Of a stretch of DNA of 64,000 nt, positions 1-10,400 are shown in pieces. Source of the stretch: Karalla daura (Eukaryota; Chordata; Actinopteri; Chaetodontiformes; Leiognathidae); the NCBI GenBank assembly GCA_029224185.1, contig CM055206.1, positions 8,794,183 through 8,858,182 of the forward strand, read 5' to 3'. The stretch's first letter is position 1; every line of letters begins with the position of its first letter. Under the pieces are notes generated by a model. That model saw nothing but the letters and a program-made list of their open reading frames with translations. It had not been told where the DNA came from and did not search any database. The position numbers were made by a program, and so were the translations under genes.

Positions 1-2089
1 ATTTCTAATAAATAAATTAATAAAGTTGAGTTGTATTGCCTGCCTCTCTCCCTAGGTGGGTAGGTGCCGATGGGTGCAGGTTAAGATAATGAATGGAGCT
101 GCCACACTGTTCTCATCACCCACCACTTTAGACTGGACACACTCCTCTTCTTGCGTGCTTTATAGCTTCTGGGCCTTCTAGTGCTCATAGGGCCAAAAGG
201 GCAGGGTACAGAGTCCATAACAGGGCAACCAAACCATTCATTCTCAAACCCACACACCGGCTGAGATTTACACTCTACGATCGATTTCAACATACATGTT
301 TTTGTTGTATCACACCCTCTGTTTGACCCGGATATTCCCAAGTTATTTAGTATATGGGGCAAATACGTCATTCTGGCTGTGAGGCGACTGTGCCATCGAC
401 GCATCTTAGTGCACCCGGAGGATGATTACTAATGCATGAAGATCCTCCAGTGAGAAGCAGACGTCAGTACTCCACAGTGAAGCATCTCGTCAGCAGCCGG
501 GTCGATGTCAGGTGCATTTTGCTCTTCATATTCAGCGTTTCTGGAGCTCACCTTGGAATCACTTCGGTTGACCTGTGACCTCTTAAATGATAATCAGGTG
601 TATGAGAGAATATCTGCATATACGTGCATTCCCAGCCGTAAACTGCTGGTTCGTGACCAGCTTTGATCAAAGGAAGTAATCAGTAACCGTGTAGCTTGTA
701 CCACGAAGGCAGCTATGCTTCAAAGCGAAACCGAGGGAGATTCTTACCGGTCTGTGTAGATACTGAGGCGCACAAATTGGACACTGTCCTTTCGAGACCC
801 CACATTAAAAGAAGCAAATGCTCTCACCGTGGCCCAGTGACAATAAGGCCACAAATGCAGAGGGAGGGAAGAAAAAAAAACCATGAACCCACCTCCTAAA
901 ACCCTGACTGCCTCCTATCAGAGCGGAGTCCAATTAACAGAATAATTAACTGAACTAACGTCTCCCTTAAACGCCTGTTACAGGCCACTGTGACAGCGAC
1001 GAGTGTGTTTTAATTAAAGCGCTCTCCAGTTAGCGCGTGCATTCATAAAGCCCACGAGGGACTCCTTCCCAGTGAAAAGAGATGCTCAGTGAACTGCTCC
1101 ACGCTACATGTGCATTGTGAGCGCTTTGTCAACGTGGGCTAAATTGGTTGCGGGTTGTTGTCAGGCGAGGTGGGGGGAAAAAAATGAAAAAGAAAAGAAA
1201 CAGAACTATTACTCTCTCCTCTCTGGTGCGCCTAAAAAGCTCATCTCGGCTACCAGGGCTGTGGCTTTCCTTATGGGTGTCCAATGAAGCATGCAGATCA
1301 GCGCTGGAATTAAAGAGGGATCTGTAATGCAACTCCCAGGGCCCCCGCAGTAGGATAGTAACAAGACAGCCCATAAATAAGACACGGGGAACAAGATTAT
1401 CAAGCATTTCGACGTGCAGGAAGCAGGAAGTGGGACGCGAGACAGCGGCAGGAAGTCTGCTGCGGTGATTTGGTGACGCAGCAGCGTTTGTGACTTCGGG
1501 AGGAAAAGGAAATGTGGTATTCAGGGGCCAAACTACGACACGCGACTGTCACAAGGGATATTCATGTGACTGATGCGCCACGTCTCTATTGGAGGTACCA
1601 CTCCTGATCCCGAGTTTGAAATGTAAATCAAACGCAGATTTAGTCGTTTTTTTTCCCCTCTCTACTCTAAAATGGCTCAAAAATGGATTCATAGTCGTAC
1701 TGAATGATTTATAAAACAAACTAACCGGTGCTATTTGAAGGTGGGAGGCAGTCTGGATCCCGGGATGCCAAAACGGTATCAATTTTAGAAGCTGGGCTCT
1801 CCTTTTCAGAGATATCAAAAGAGGAACTTAAGGTAATGACTTTTTGCTCTTCAAAAATAGATGGATACCCTTCAGGAAATGAACACTTGAAATACGTAAA
1901 AAAGAAAGAAAAAAAAACGCCTTGATTTTCAGCCTGAAATGTGTTATGTGAATGAGGCATGTGCGGCCTGATTGAACGAGCAGGTGTCGCCTGTTAAAGA
2001 GATGGAGGAGCAGATGGTGGAGAGAATCAGACCGAAAAAGGTACAAGAACAAAACAAATATAAATATATATATATAATATATATCTATA
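1..2089. other. downstream flank, no gene seen
   Basis: There are only short chance ORFs. Three overlapping AATAAA motifs on the plus strand (7-12, 11-16, 19-24), followed by GT-rich sequence, could be the polyadenylation site of a convergent plus-strand gene whose body lies before the window. Nothing else supports that. The rest is moderately complex sequence without recognisable coding exons. Confidence 0.5.
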
Positions 2090-2109
2090 TGCAGTGTTGG
2101 TTTCTCAAG

Positions 2110-2115
2110 TTTATT
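2110..2115 (-). terminator. fut8: candidate distal polyadenylation signal AATAAA
   Basis: AATAAA in the context CAAATAAACTTGAG, followed 30-70 bases later by a TA-rich then T/GT-rich stretch (TTTGTTTTGTTCTTG), a typical cleavage-site layout. It is the better-formed of the two signals and would give a 3' UTR of about 2 kb. Confidence 0.45.
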
Positions 2116-2437
2116 TGATCTGTGGTTATCAAAGACAATGCCCAAGAACATAATTTATGAAAAAAAGCCTTCATGACATTGGAGATGATGGCGGGAGGAG
2201 GGTAAGGGGGAGGGGGGGGGAGGCGGGGGGGGGGGCTGAAATGAGTGACATAGCATCATCATTGTGAAACATAGGCATATTCTTCCTCATTTGTTTTTTT
2301 AAAACAGCATGTTAAAAGAAAATAAAAAAACGAAATAAAATTAAAAACTAACCGACAAACGGATGGACACGAAGAGACTGCAGAGACGCCGGAGAAAAAA
2401 AACAAAAGAGAAAAAAAAAAAAAAAAAGAGGACATTT

Positions 2438-2546
2438 TCTCTCACTCTCTCTCTCTCTCTCTCTCTCAGTGGAGTGCTTCTTTTGGTGAGCCTCGGGACG
2501 GCTCCGGTGTCTGTGCTGTGTGTGTGGGTGTATCTGCGTGTGTGTC

Positions 2547-2583
<37 letters not shown>
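2438..2583 (+). repeat. CT and TG microsatellites in the probable fut8 3' UTR
   Basis: CT at about 2438-2467 and uninterrupted TG at 2551-2583, separated by about 80 bases of unique sequence. They would read as GA and CA in the transcript. Confidence 0.9.
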
Positions 2584-2585
<2 letters not shown>

Positions 2586-2828
2586 CTGTGCACCATGAGT
2601 TCACCAAACTCCACATAAGCTTACCATTGTTCACTAGAGGTCACCGGCCGAGTGACTGGAGTTGACCATTGTTCTGAGTGCTGGCGGGTGAGGACAGCCC
2701 CCCCCTCCCCTCCCCTCCCTGCCCCCCCTCCCCTTCCCCCACCCCCTCCCCCGCTGTCACCGCCTGCCTCCCGACAGCCACACAAACACTGTTCAGTCAG
2801 GAGGAGAGGCGGAAATAAAAAACAACAA

Positions 2829-2942
2829 CACACACACACACACACACATGAAAACAAAAACCTAAGAGTAAAACAGGCACCAGGTCGTGACATGGCCCCT
2901 CGGACTTCAACAGCACACACACACACACACACGCACACACAC
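2829..2942 (+). repeat. two CA tracts in the probable fut8 3' UTR
   Basis: CA at 2829-2849 and 2914-2942, the second with CG interruptions. They would read as UG in the transcript. Confidence 0.9.
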
Positions 2943-3556
2943 GCGCAGGCACGCTCGATCTCACACGCATACTCCTCACACACACACACTGTACAGTATA
3001 CAATGCACAAGCCCGCCCAACCCTAACACACACACACAGACGCACGCACGCAAAAATTAAGACCGTTAAAAACACTCGATTAAAAGCACAACGTGGTATC
3101 TTCAAAGTAATTGCACATGTAGAGATGAGATGGAGGAAACACAGCGAGTGATGGGAGGTGTGTGTGGTGGGGGGGTGGGGGGGGGGTGGAGTGAGCATGG
3201 CAAAAGGAGAATACAGTACATTCAGTAAACAAAACAAAACTGAAAAAAAAACAACAAGGAGAAAACTTGGAGGAGTGTTGGGGAGGAGGAGGAGGCGGGG
3301 GGGCAGAAAAAGGCAAGATCAGAACGAACCGAAAACAAAAAAATAAATCACTGAAAAGAATTAAATAAAAATCAGAACACTTTTTTTCCAGTTTGTCATA
3401 TTCTTCATTTTTTCTTCTTCTTTCGTTTCAGTCACTGATTGGAAGCGAGCTCTGGGGCGTGTGCCAGTCCTTACGGTCCGTGTCTCTGGAGCGCCAGCTC
3501 GCTCAGTCGAGAGGAGCTTTAATTGTCTTTTTCTGGTTTTTTTTTTTGTCTTCCTT

Positions 3557-3562
3557 TTTATT
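3557..3562 (-). terminator. fut8: candidate proximal polyadenylation signal AATAAA
   Basis: AATAAA on the minus strand, about 535 bases past the stop codon. An ATTAAA variant follows at 3518-3523. The downstream sequence is A-rich rather than GT-rich, which weakens the case. Confidence 0.35.
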
Positions 3563-3809
3563 TAAAATCGATGTTCAACGTCTACGTTCTCTACAGACCC
3601 CGCGTCGGAGATTCGGGCAGCGGGGCGAGGTGGGGTGGAGGGGGAGGGGGTTGGTTGGTTGGCGGGGTGGGGGTGGGGGTGGGGGTGGGAGGGGTCTGGG
3701 AGGGGGAGGGGGGGGGAGTAGTGGTCGGGTGCAAGTCTTCCATGACCTGACATATGCACAGGCATTTACACAGGTGCACACACGCTTGCTCGCTCGGCCG
3801 CCTCACTCA

Positions 3810-3810
<1 letters not shown>

Positions 3811-3847
<37 letters not shown>

Positions 3848-3864
3848 CTCTCTCTCTCTCTCTC
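3811..3864 (+). repeat. compound (CA)n(CT)n in the fut8 3' UTR
   Basis: CA at 3811-3843 followed directly by CT at 3844-3864, about 230-290 bases past the stop codon. In the transcript it reads GA then UG. Confidence 0.93.
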
Positions 3865-4096
3865 ACATAAACACACAGAGTGCATTCTGGTTCCTATCAC
3901 CCCCGGGCGCGGGCTCCTTCTTTTCCCCTCAGCTTAGCGCACCGCGTGCACCTCTCTCTCCTCTGTACAAAAGCAGCCTCCTTCCCTGAAATCGGAGTCT
4001 GCGTCTTCCTCCTTCCTCTTCTTTTGTTTTATATATATATATATAACTCTTTTTTTGTTTTCCTTCCTTTCCGAACTCTTGAATTCATTCCTTCCG

Positions 4097-4435
4097 TTAC
4101 TTCTTCCGAGAGTTGAGCAGTTTGTCGGCCTCGGGGTACGTCGGGTACTTGACCGTCTCGATCTTCTCTTTGACCTTGTAGGAGGGGTAGAGGCCGGTGC
4201 GGCCCAGCTTGCGGTTGATGCCTTTGGAGTATCCGTCCCAGTGGTTGCCGGCCACGCCGATGACGTCGCCCGGCTCCAGCGGGATGTCCTCGCCGTTGCG
4301 CGGCTGGTGCGGGTAGATGGCGATCTGGTTGTGGGCGTTCTGGCCCCCGAAGTAGTAGATGTCGTCCAGGGAGTAGAAGAAGGAGGAGGCGTCCGGATGC
4401 AGCATCTGCATGATCTCGTAGGCCACGCGGCACAC
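4097..4435 (-). CDS. fut8: fut8 coding exon 9 (residues 472-583): end of catalytic domain, SH3 domain, stop
   Basis: The exon begins VCRVAYEIMQMLHPDAS, then encodes the luminal SH3 domain (about residues 503-563) with IYYFGGQNAHNQIAIY, EPGDVIGVAGNHWDGYSKG and GRTGLYPSYKV. H536 corresponds to human H535 in the SH3 domain. Human FUT8 ends at about PEAEK; here PEADK is followed by LLNSRKK and TAA (4097-4099), a short basic extension. The acceptor is TCTCCTCCAG. The opposite strand is also open here, but only as a shadow of this exon. Confidence 0.97.
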   Translation of the reverse strand: MCRVAYEIMQMLHPDASSFFYSLDDIYYFGGQNAHNQIAIYPHQPRNGEDIPLEPGDVIGVAGNHWDGYSKGINRKLGRTGLYPSYKVKEKIETVKYPTYPEADKLLNSRKK

Positions 4436-7400
4436 CTGGAGGAGACACACTCGCAGTTAGATCCGGCTTCAAATAAAATGGATTTTACTGATATCACTTT
4501 GAAATGATCAGGACCCTTCAGCTTGTTACGCACTCCTGGTTCTTGTTTAAACCCTGCAGTGATTTTAATGCAAAAACCCCTGATTTACACACGTCTTATA
4601 TATACTTCAACTGTTGCTCAGAGGCAGGTTATTCTATTCAGAGCCGTCCCCCCCCCCACAAAACTTAACCTGCACCTTGGAAACCCGCACAAAATAAAAC
4701 TAAAAATCTCCGACGATGACGACCACCTCCAACTACAAAGCACGGCAGACCGTTTCGACGGAACAAAACCATTGTGCTGTGCATATTTATGTCTTACTCA
4801 TCTCGATTCACCATCTGCTTTCATTGTGATTTGAAGCACTCATTCGCCACACTGGCTGTACTCCGTCTCTCCCTTTGTGCATCAAGGACTGTGCGGTGGA
4901 GGCGAGAAATGCAGGATTTTGCTTCAGTGTGGCGCCTGACGGGCTGCCTCTGTTTCCTGGATGCCTCCGCTGGTCCTGAGCTGCCACGTGTGTGAACGTG
5001 CAGCCTGCGACAGGTCTGCCTGGGACCGTCTGGGGTCATCAGGAGGTCCGCGGTTCGATCCCCAGCATCGTGTTTTCCAGGGCGTACTGTAAAACGTGGA
5101 CGAGCTGCGTCGACCTTGGAAGGCAGCCTCTCTCGCCAGTGTATGAATGAGCGTGAATGGCCAACATGGATCGTGTTGCGTAAGCCTCAAGTGGACGTGA
5201 AGACCGGATGAGGAACTACATAAGGACCCAGGGCATTCATCGCTGAAGTAGCAGGGCAGACAGTGAACTTCATTGCACTTGTCAGACAGTGTTTGCGCAG
5301 GACTCGGACAAAGGATGAAGCCGCAGCAGAAATCACATCTGCACAGCTCCTGTAACCAGCTGCAGTGTCAAATCAAGGCGGTAAATAACGAACAAACACA
5401 TTCAGTCATTCTAATCATGTAATTAGAGATAGCTTTTCCTTTTCTGGTCACTTCTGGTCCGTCAACATCAGGTGACGACTGCCTCGGCCGGGCATTGCCG
5501 CTCCACGGGTCCGCGGAAAGCAAGAAGCGAGAAGCTCTTGAAGTGTGACTCATCAGCGCTCCCCTTCGTCGCTTAGCTCTTCGCCTTGTTATCAGAGTTA
5601 ATTCCACAATAAGAAAACAACGTCTTTGAAGCTGAGAGGACGTCGTTTAGGGGTTTATTTATAGTGTGGACCGCTGGCTCCGACGTCACGCTCGTCTCCG
5701 TGATGATCAGAGGCAGACCGTGAGAAGACAGCTCCAGAAGATTTGGACCTGGTGTTAAACAGTATTTTTGCGTGTTCTTTGTACTTCTCTCTTTGTGTAT
5801 CCTGTGTGTGTTTTTTTTTTGCAATTGATCCAAACTTTCTTATTATTTCATTCCACTTCCTGCCTCCAAGCACGCGTTCCCACACACACCGCTGGTCTGA
5901 TCGAGACTTTGCTCTCTCTCTGGAGGAGAACGTACCTGCGAGGAGAAGGTGCAGACCAGGAAATCGGTCTGGGACAGGAAGTGGATGTCCAGGATGACCC
6001 CCCGCAGCGAGTTCTCAGTGTAGCGGTTGTGGAGGCCCGCTGACCACGAGATGGAGTTATCGCTGATGAACTCGTAGTCCGGATACCTGGAGGGAGAGAG
6101 ACGGCAGAGGTCAGGGGGAGGAGGGCATTACTTTTAGTCATAGGCCAGATCATTTTATGCATAGGAGAAAAACTACTTGGGCTAAATAGAGGAAGTGGAG
6201 CTACAGTCTACTGCGGTCCAGGTTCAGACAGGTAACTGGTGATAACCGAGTTCCATTCAACTGCATGGAGCCTCTTTTCTCGTTTTCTTCTGTCTTTACT
6301 GTAACCTTCATCAGACGCATTCAGTGCAAGAGCTGCACGCGCTACACTAAAATCCACAATAACATTGCACAAAATAACCGTTCCAAAAGCATAATTTTAT
6401 CGTTCAGAGAGCATTTGAACTCATTCATTGACTTCACTAACGTCTTGCTCAGAGAGTGCTCATTCAGGTTGAATGGGAAAAAGTCAAAGCTGTCAAATTC
6501 CTGAGGTGGTGAAGGAAGGTAGAGAAACTAGCTACACTTGAACTACACGCTCTCTGACACTCATATTCAGTCCTGGGAGGGTTTCTTCTAAAATGCACCC
6601 TTGGGATTACAGATTACCTGTCCAGATGATTTCTCAGTAACTTGAACTGGTACAGAAAACCACTGATACAACTTCCGTCTCTGAAGTGAAAGTAAAAATT
6701 GCCAAATTGACTCTCTCTCTTTCTCTATCTGGGCTTGCCGATCTCTCTGCCATCTCTGACTTCATTCTATTCTATTTCATTCTCGATGTCCAGTAAAGTA
6801 ATCCCTACAAGTAATGCATTTTTTAAGAAGGTACCTGTATCTGGGATACACCAACTTATAACGGAATACTTACTTGCTACTTGTATTGCATATTTTAAAC
6901 GGGTAACATTGTTATATGTAATCCTCAACCCTGTGCATATTTTACAGCAAGTGCAGAGTTTAACCCCTAGTAATGGAGAGGAGAGGGAGGAACGAGGGCG
7001 TCTGTTAGGCGTTTGGAGAGGATCGGGACACTGACTTGGTCTTGGCTTCCTGCAGCAGGGAGGGGTCGTCTGTGGCCAGGTAGACCCGCTTCTTGTCCAC
7101 GTGGACGCGTCTGGCCAGGTGCTGGAACTGCTCCTCCACGTGCAGCATGTACTCCTCGATGGGATGGAACGCCGCCTCCGTCCCGACCTTATCCGTCCTC
7201 CTCACGTGCACTCTGCGGAGAGGGAGAGAGAGAGAGACACAGGCCGGCACGTTAACAGGGACGGCTAGGGGAGAAGGAGAGCCGCTCTATTTACACAGCC
7301 TCGTCGTCGGCCTTCGCACCCTCGCAGTCACAGATGGAACACGGTGCGGCGGCTGGGAAAGGAAACAAACAGTGTCTTGTTTGCTTCCTTTCAGCAAACT

Positions 7401-10400
7401 CGGACACAGTATCAGAACTTTTCCTCCGACACTGGGGAGGAAACCTTGTTCCTGGATTCGTGGTAGCGAGGAGGCAGCTTTAAAGGCCGACCCTCGAGTG
7501 CAGATCATCCACAGATAAATCACAATCGAGGAGAACGAGGTGAAGAAAAAAAATCACTGCAGACAAATCAATATCACAGAGTTTGCCTCAGACTCCGGCA
7601 TGTACCTCAGCCTCTTTGCATCTCTGTTACTTTGAATTAATTAGGAATACAGTCAGGAAAAAAAAAAAAAGAACTAAAAACAGCTGCGGCTTGTTATGCG
7701 CTTCCTGTTCCTGTTAAAATCTGCGCCGGTCTGAATGCAAAGCCTCTTTAATGGCTGCTGATTTCTTATCTTCTTATTTAACTGTTGCTCAGAGGCAGCT
7801 TAGTCTATTCAGAACGATTAAACAGCGCGTCCCTCCCTCAAGACAACGCTTTACCTGCATTTTCTAAAGCCGTACCAGAGAAAAACCTCCTCTGAGGACC
7901 ACCATCTCCGCCCCAAAAAACACGTGAAAGCATTTAAAGATAAAGCAGCAGCAGCCATCTCAGCCCCGGCTGAACACAAACCATGCTCGATTGCAAACAT
8001 CCAAACAGAAGCGTGCGTGTTTGTATTTTATTCATGATGTTTTCTTATTCTCGCTGAGAAAACCTGCGTTTAACTCTCAACACGTGTTCTCGTAAAGTTC
8101 TCCTTCACTCCTTCCCTCTCCTTCTTCTTCTCTTGCACTTCATCACCAACGGCAAATCTGGGAAACCTTCCCGTCGCTGGCGACCGCAACATAGTGGACG
8201 GAACAAAATGGAAATGGGTGAAAAGCGTTGACAGAGAGTGGCAGTTTAAGGAAGATGAGCGGGGAAATGGCTCGATTTTTTCCTTTTTTTTTTTTTTGGT
8301 GTCCTTGTCATCGCTTCCAGTGAGCAAGGACATGGAGACAGTGCCGCCACCCGCCGCACGTTTGGGAGAGGGGGCGCGCGGCTCGCCAGCAGAACAAACG
8401 ATGGACGGGGACGGAAAAATACTGACCCTAACCCTGACTTCTGACCTCCAGGAGCAAATGAAAAAAAGAAAACGGGGGGTGGGGTGGTGGAGGATACATT
8501 TTCCACCTTCAGATGTTTTTTTTCTGTTTGTTAGTCCCCACCTTCTTCTGCAGCTCCACCTGGGAGCTGTCCGGTGGGACCAGCTCGCCTGGGGTCGGGT
8601 CTTCTTCTTGCGAATCCCCTGTCGCTCTGAGGCTTGAAAAGGCCTCTCTCACCTCAGGGCTGCCTCTAGCTCTCCTTCTGAGAGTCAGACGGAGGCAGAG
8701 TAGTAAAACAGGCGGTCGGACGTTGGGACTGATACCTAAATACTGAAATGAACCCTTTATTTGCACGGCGAACAAAACTCGAGAGAGCGGAGTGAGGACG
8801 AGAGGAGCGAGAGGGTGGCAGGGGCGTCGGAGCCCGATCAGACGGGGGTCTCGACTCCAGGCTTTTTTCATCCTCGCGTCTTTTAAGCCGGCTGCCACCC
8901 CCCTCCCCACCCCTCCTCCCCTTTTCTGTTCCAGTGAACCCTCTTTTCGTCGTGGCCTTTCCTCTCTCTGTCAGGCGGAGCCGAGGCATCGCTCCACTCT
9001 CAGCTGTCTCCAGCCTCCCCCCACACCCTCACACCCCCCTCTCTCTCCCTCTCTCTCTCTCTCTCTCTCCCACACGGGTGCCACAGTAATTCAATTCATT
9101 TCTCTCTGTTCGCACGGCGCTGGCAAGGCAGGGCAATCCTCACGGTGGGCGTAAAAAGCATAAATTAAAGGCATCAAACACACCCACGCCAGACGCAGCG
9201 AGCGCCGGTTCACTGGGACCATAACCCATAGACCGAATAGCTTTTTCATTTAGGCTGACACTGACCTGAGCTGCCTCACAAAGGAAGCAGCAGCCCGGGG
9301 CCGCTCGACCTTCACACCGTAGCCCTCGTTGGACGTTCGGGAAACACGGGTTCCCGCTATATCAGAGCCGCAGCACGCTCGCCGCTTATGCAACCCGCAC
9401 CTCTGACGAGAAGGCGGGTCGGAAAAACGGGACGAGATGTGTCAGAGGTGCAAACGAACCAGAGGCGCTCCCAGTCAGGGAAAGGGGGCGACCGACAGCG
9501 CTTTTAAAACGGTGCTTTTACGCCCTTTTGTCACCATCGGTGTTGTGTGGAGTCTTTGACTCTGTAGATGGAGGAGCATGTGCATACGGAGCCGGTCCGA
9601 GACGCGATGCAGCGAATTCACCTTGCGGATGCTGCATCGCCATGGCAATAACACTGCTGGCATCTGCAACAGAAGCACTAACCCTACTCTCTCTCTCTCC
9701 CTCTCTCTCTGTCTGTAGCTGCCATTAGGAGGCACTAAATGGGGCCAGGATGGAGCTGTGCTGATAGCTGCTTTTAGTCGGCGGCTTCTTCCAGCCCTCC
9801 TCCTGCTGCTGGCGTCCTGGGGGAGCAGCGGGAGGAGCGGGTGGCGGCGGAGACGTGCGAGGGTCGCCCGCTGGTTGCCGGGTGCTCTGGGGACGAGCCT
9901 CAGTCTCTCTCCCCGTCAACCCTCGTGTTCCCCCTCAGCCGCCCGATCCGCCTCCCTCGCTTTTTCCGTGCACTGACACTATGGATCTCTTTCAAGCCGC
10001 GCTTTTTCTACATCTCGGATTCACCCCCGCTCACCCCCACTTCTCCACACGCGCGTCTCTCCCTCCCTTACAGTGCTGATAGAAGCACGCAGGCACTTTG
10101 TAGCTACATCAGTGCAGAGTGGAGGGAATGTATCAAGAGCTGAGGAGGCAATGGGAGGAAAAGAAAAAGGGGGATAAAAACTTTGTTCTACTCCACAGTA
10201 CATTACAATAACCCCAGTGAGGCGGAGGGAGAGGAGGGGTGGGATATACGATTGAGGAGGGAGGTGGGGAGGGGGGGCACAAAGAACCATGACAGAGATG
10301 TGTAAAACACTCTGAGAGCAGGAGAATGGAGCACAGGGATGTTCGCCCAGGGAGCGTGGGGGAGAGGCGAGTGTGAAATAGCGAAATTTGAAAAAGTCGA

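Larger units (their letters stand above)
2090..4096 (-). other. fut8: fut8 3' UTR (probable extent)
   Basis: After the TAA, the minus strand continues without any coding signal. Within about 70 bases there is an alternating TA tract (4030-4045), then GA/TG repeats (3811-3864), G/C-rich purine-pyrimidine stretches (3620-3720) and more CA/TG tracts (2829-2849, 2914-2942, 2551-2583). The transcript end depends on which polyadenylation signal is used. The distal one gives a 3' UTR of about 2.0 kb, the proximal one about 0.56 kb. Confidence 0.45.
4436..5935 (-). other. fut8: fut8 intron 8
   Basis: About 1.5 kb. It contains the first copy of a duplicated intronic segment (4521-4735), a SINE-like element with a B-box-like GGTTCGATCCC at 5052-5062, and no further coding signal. 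Borders are GTACGT and CCTCCAG. Confidence 0.9.

Noticed and set aside
3393..3989. Plus-strand frame of about 198 codons
   Set aside because: Built from G-rich and CA/CT repeats in the fut8 3' UTR; Gly and Thr-His repeats only.
4055..4507. Plus-strand open frame opposite fut8 exon 9
   Set aside because: It is the antisense shadow of a GC-rich coding exon whose minus-strand product is clearly FUT8.
5040..5070. Possible tRNA gene because of a GGTTCGATCCC B box
   Set aside because: There is no acceptor stem, anticodon arm or matching A box; the following body is that of a fish SINE.
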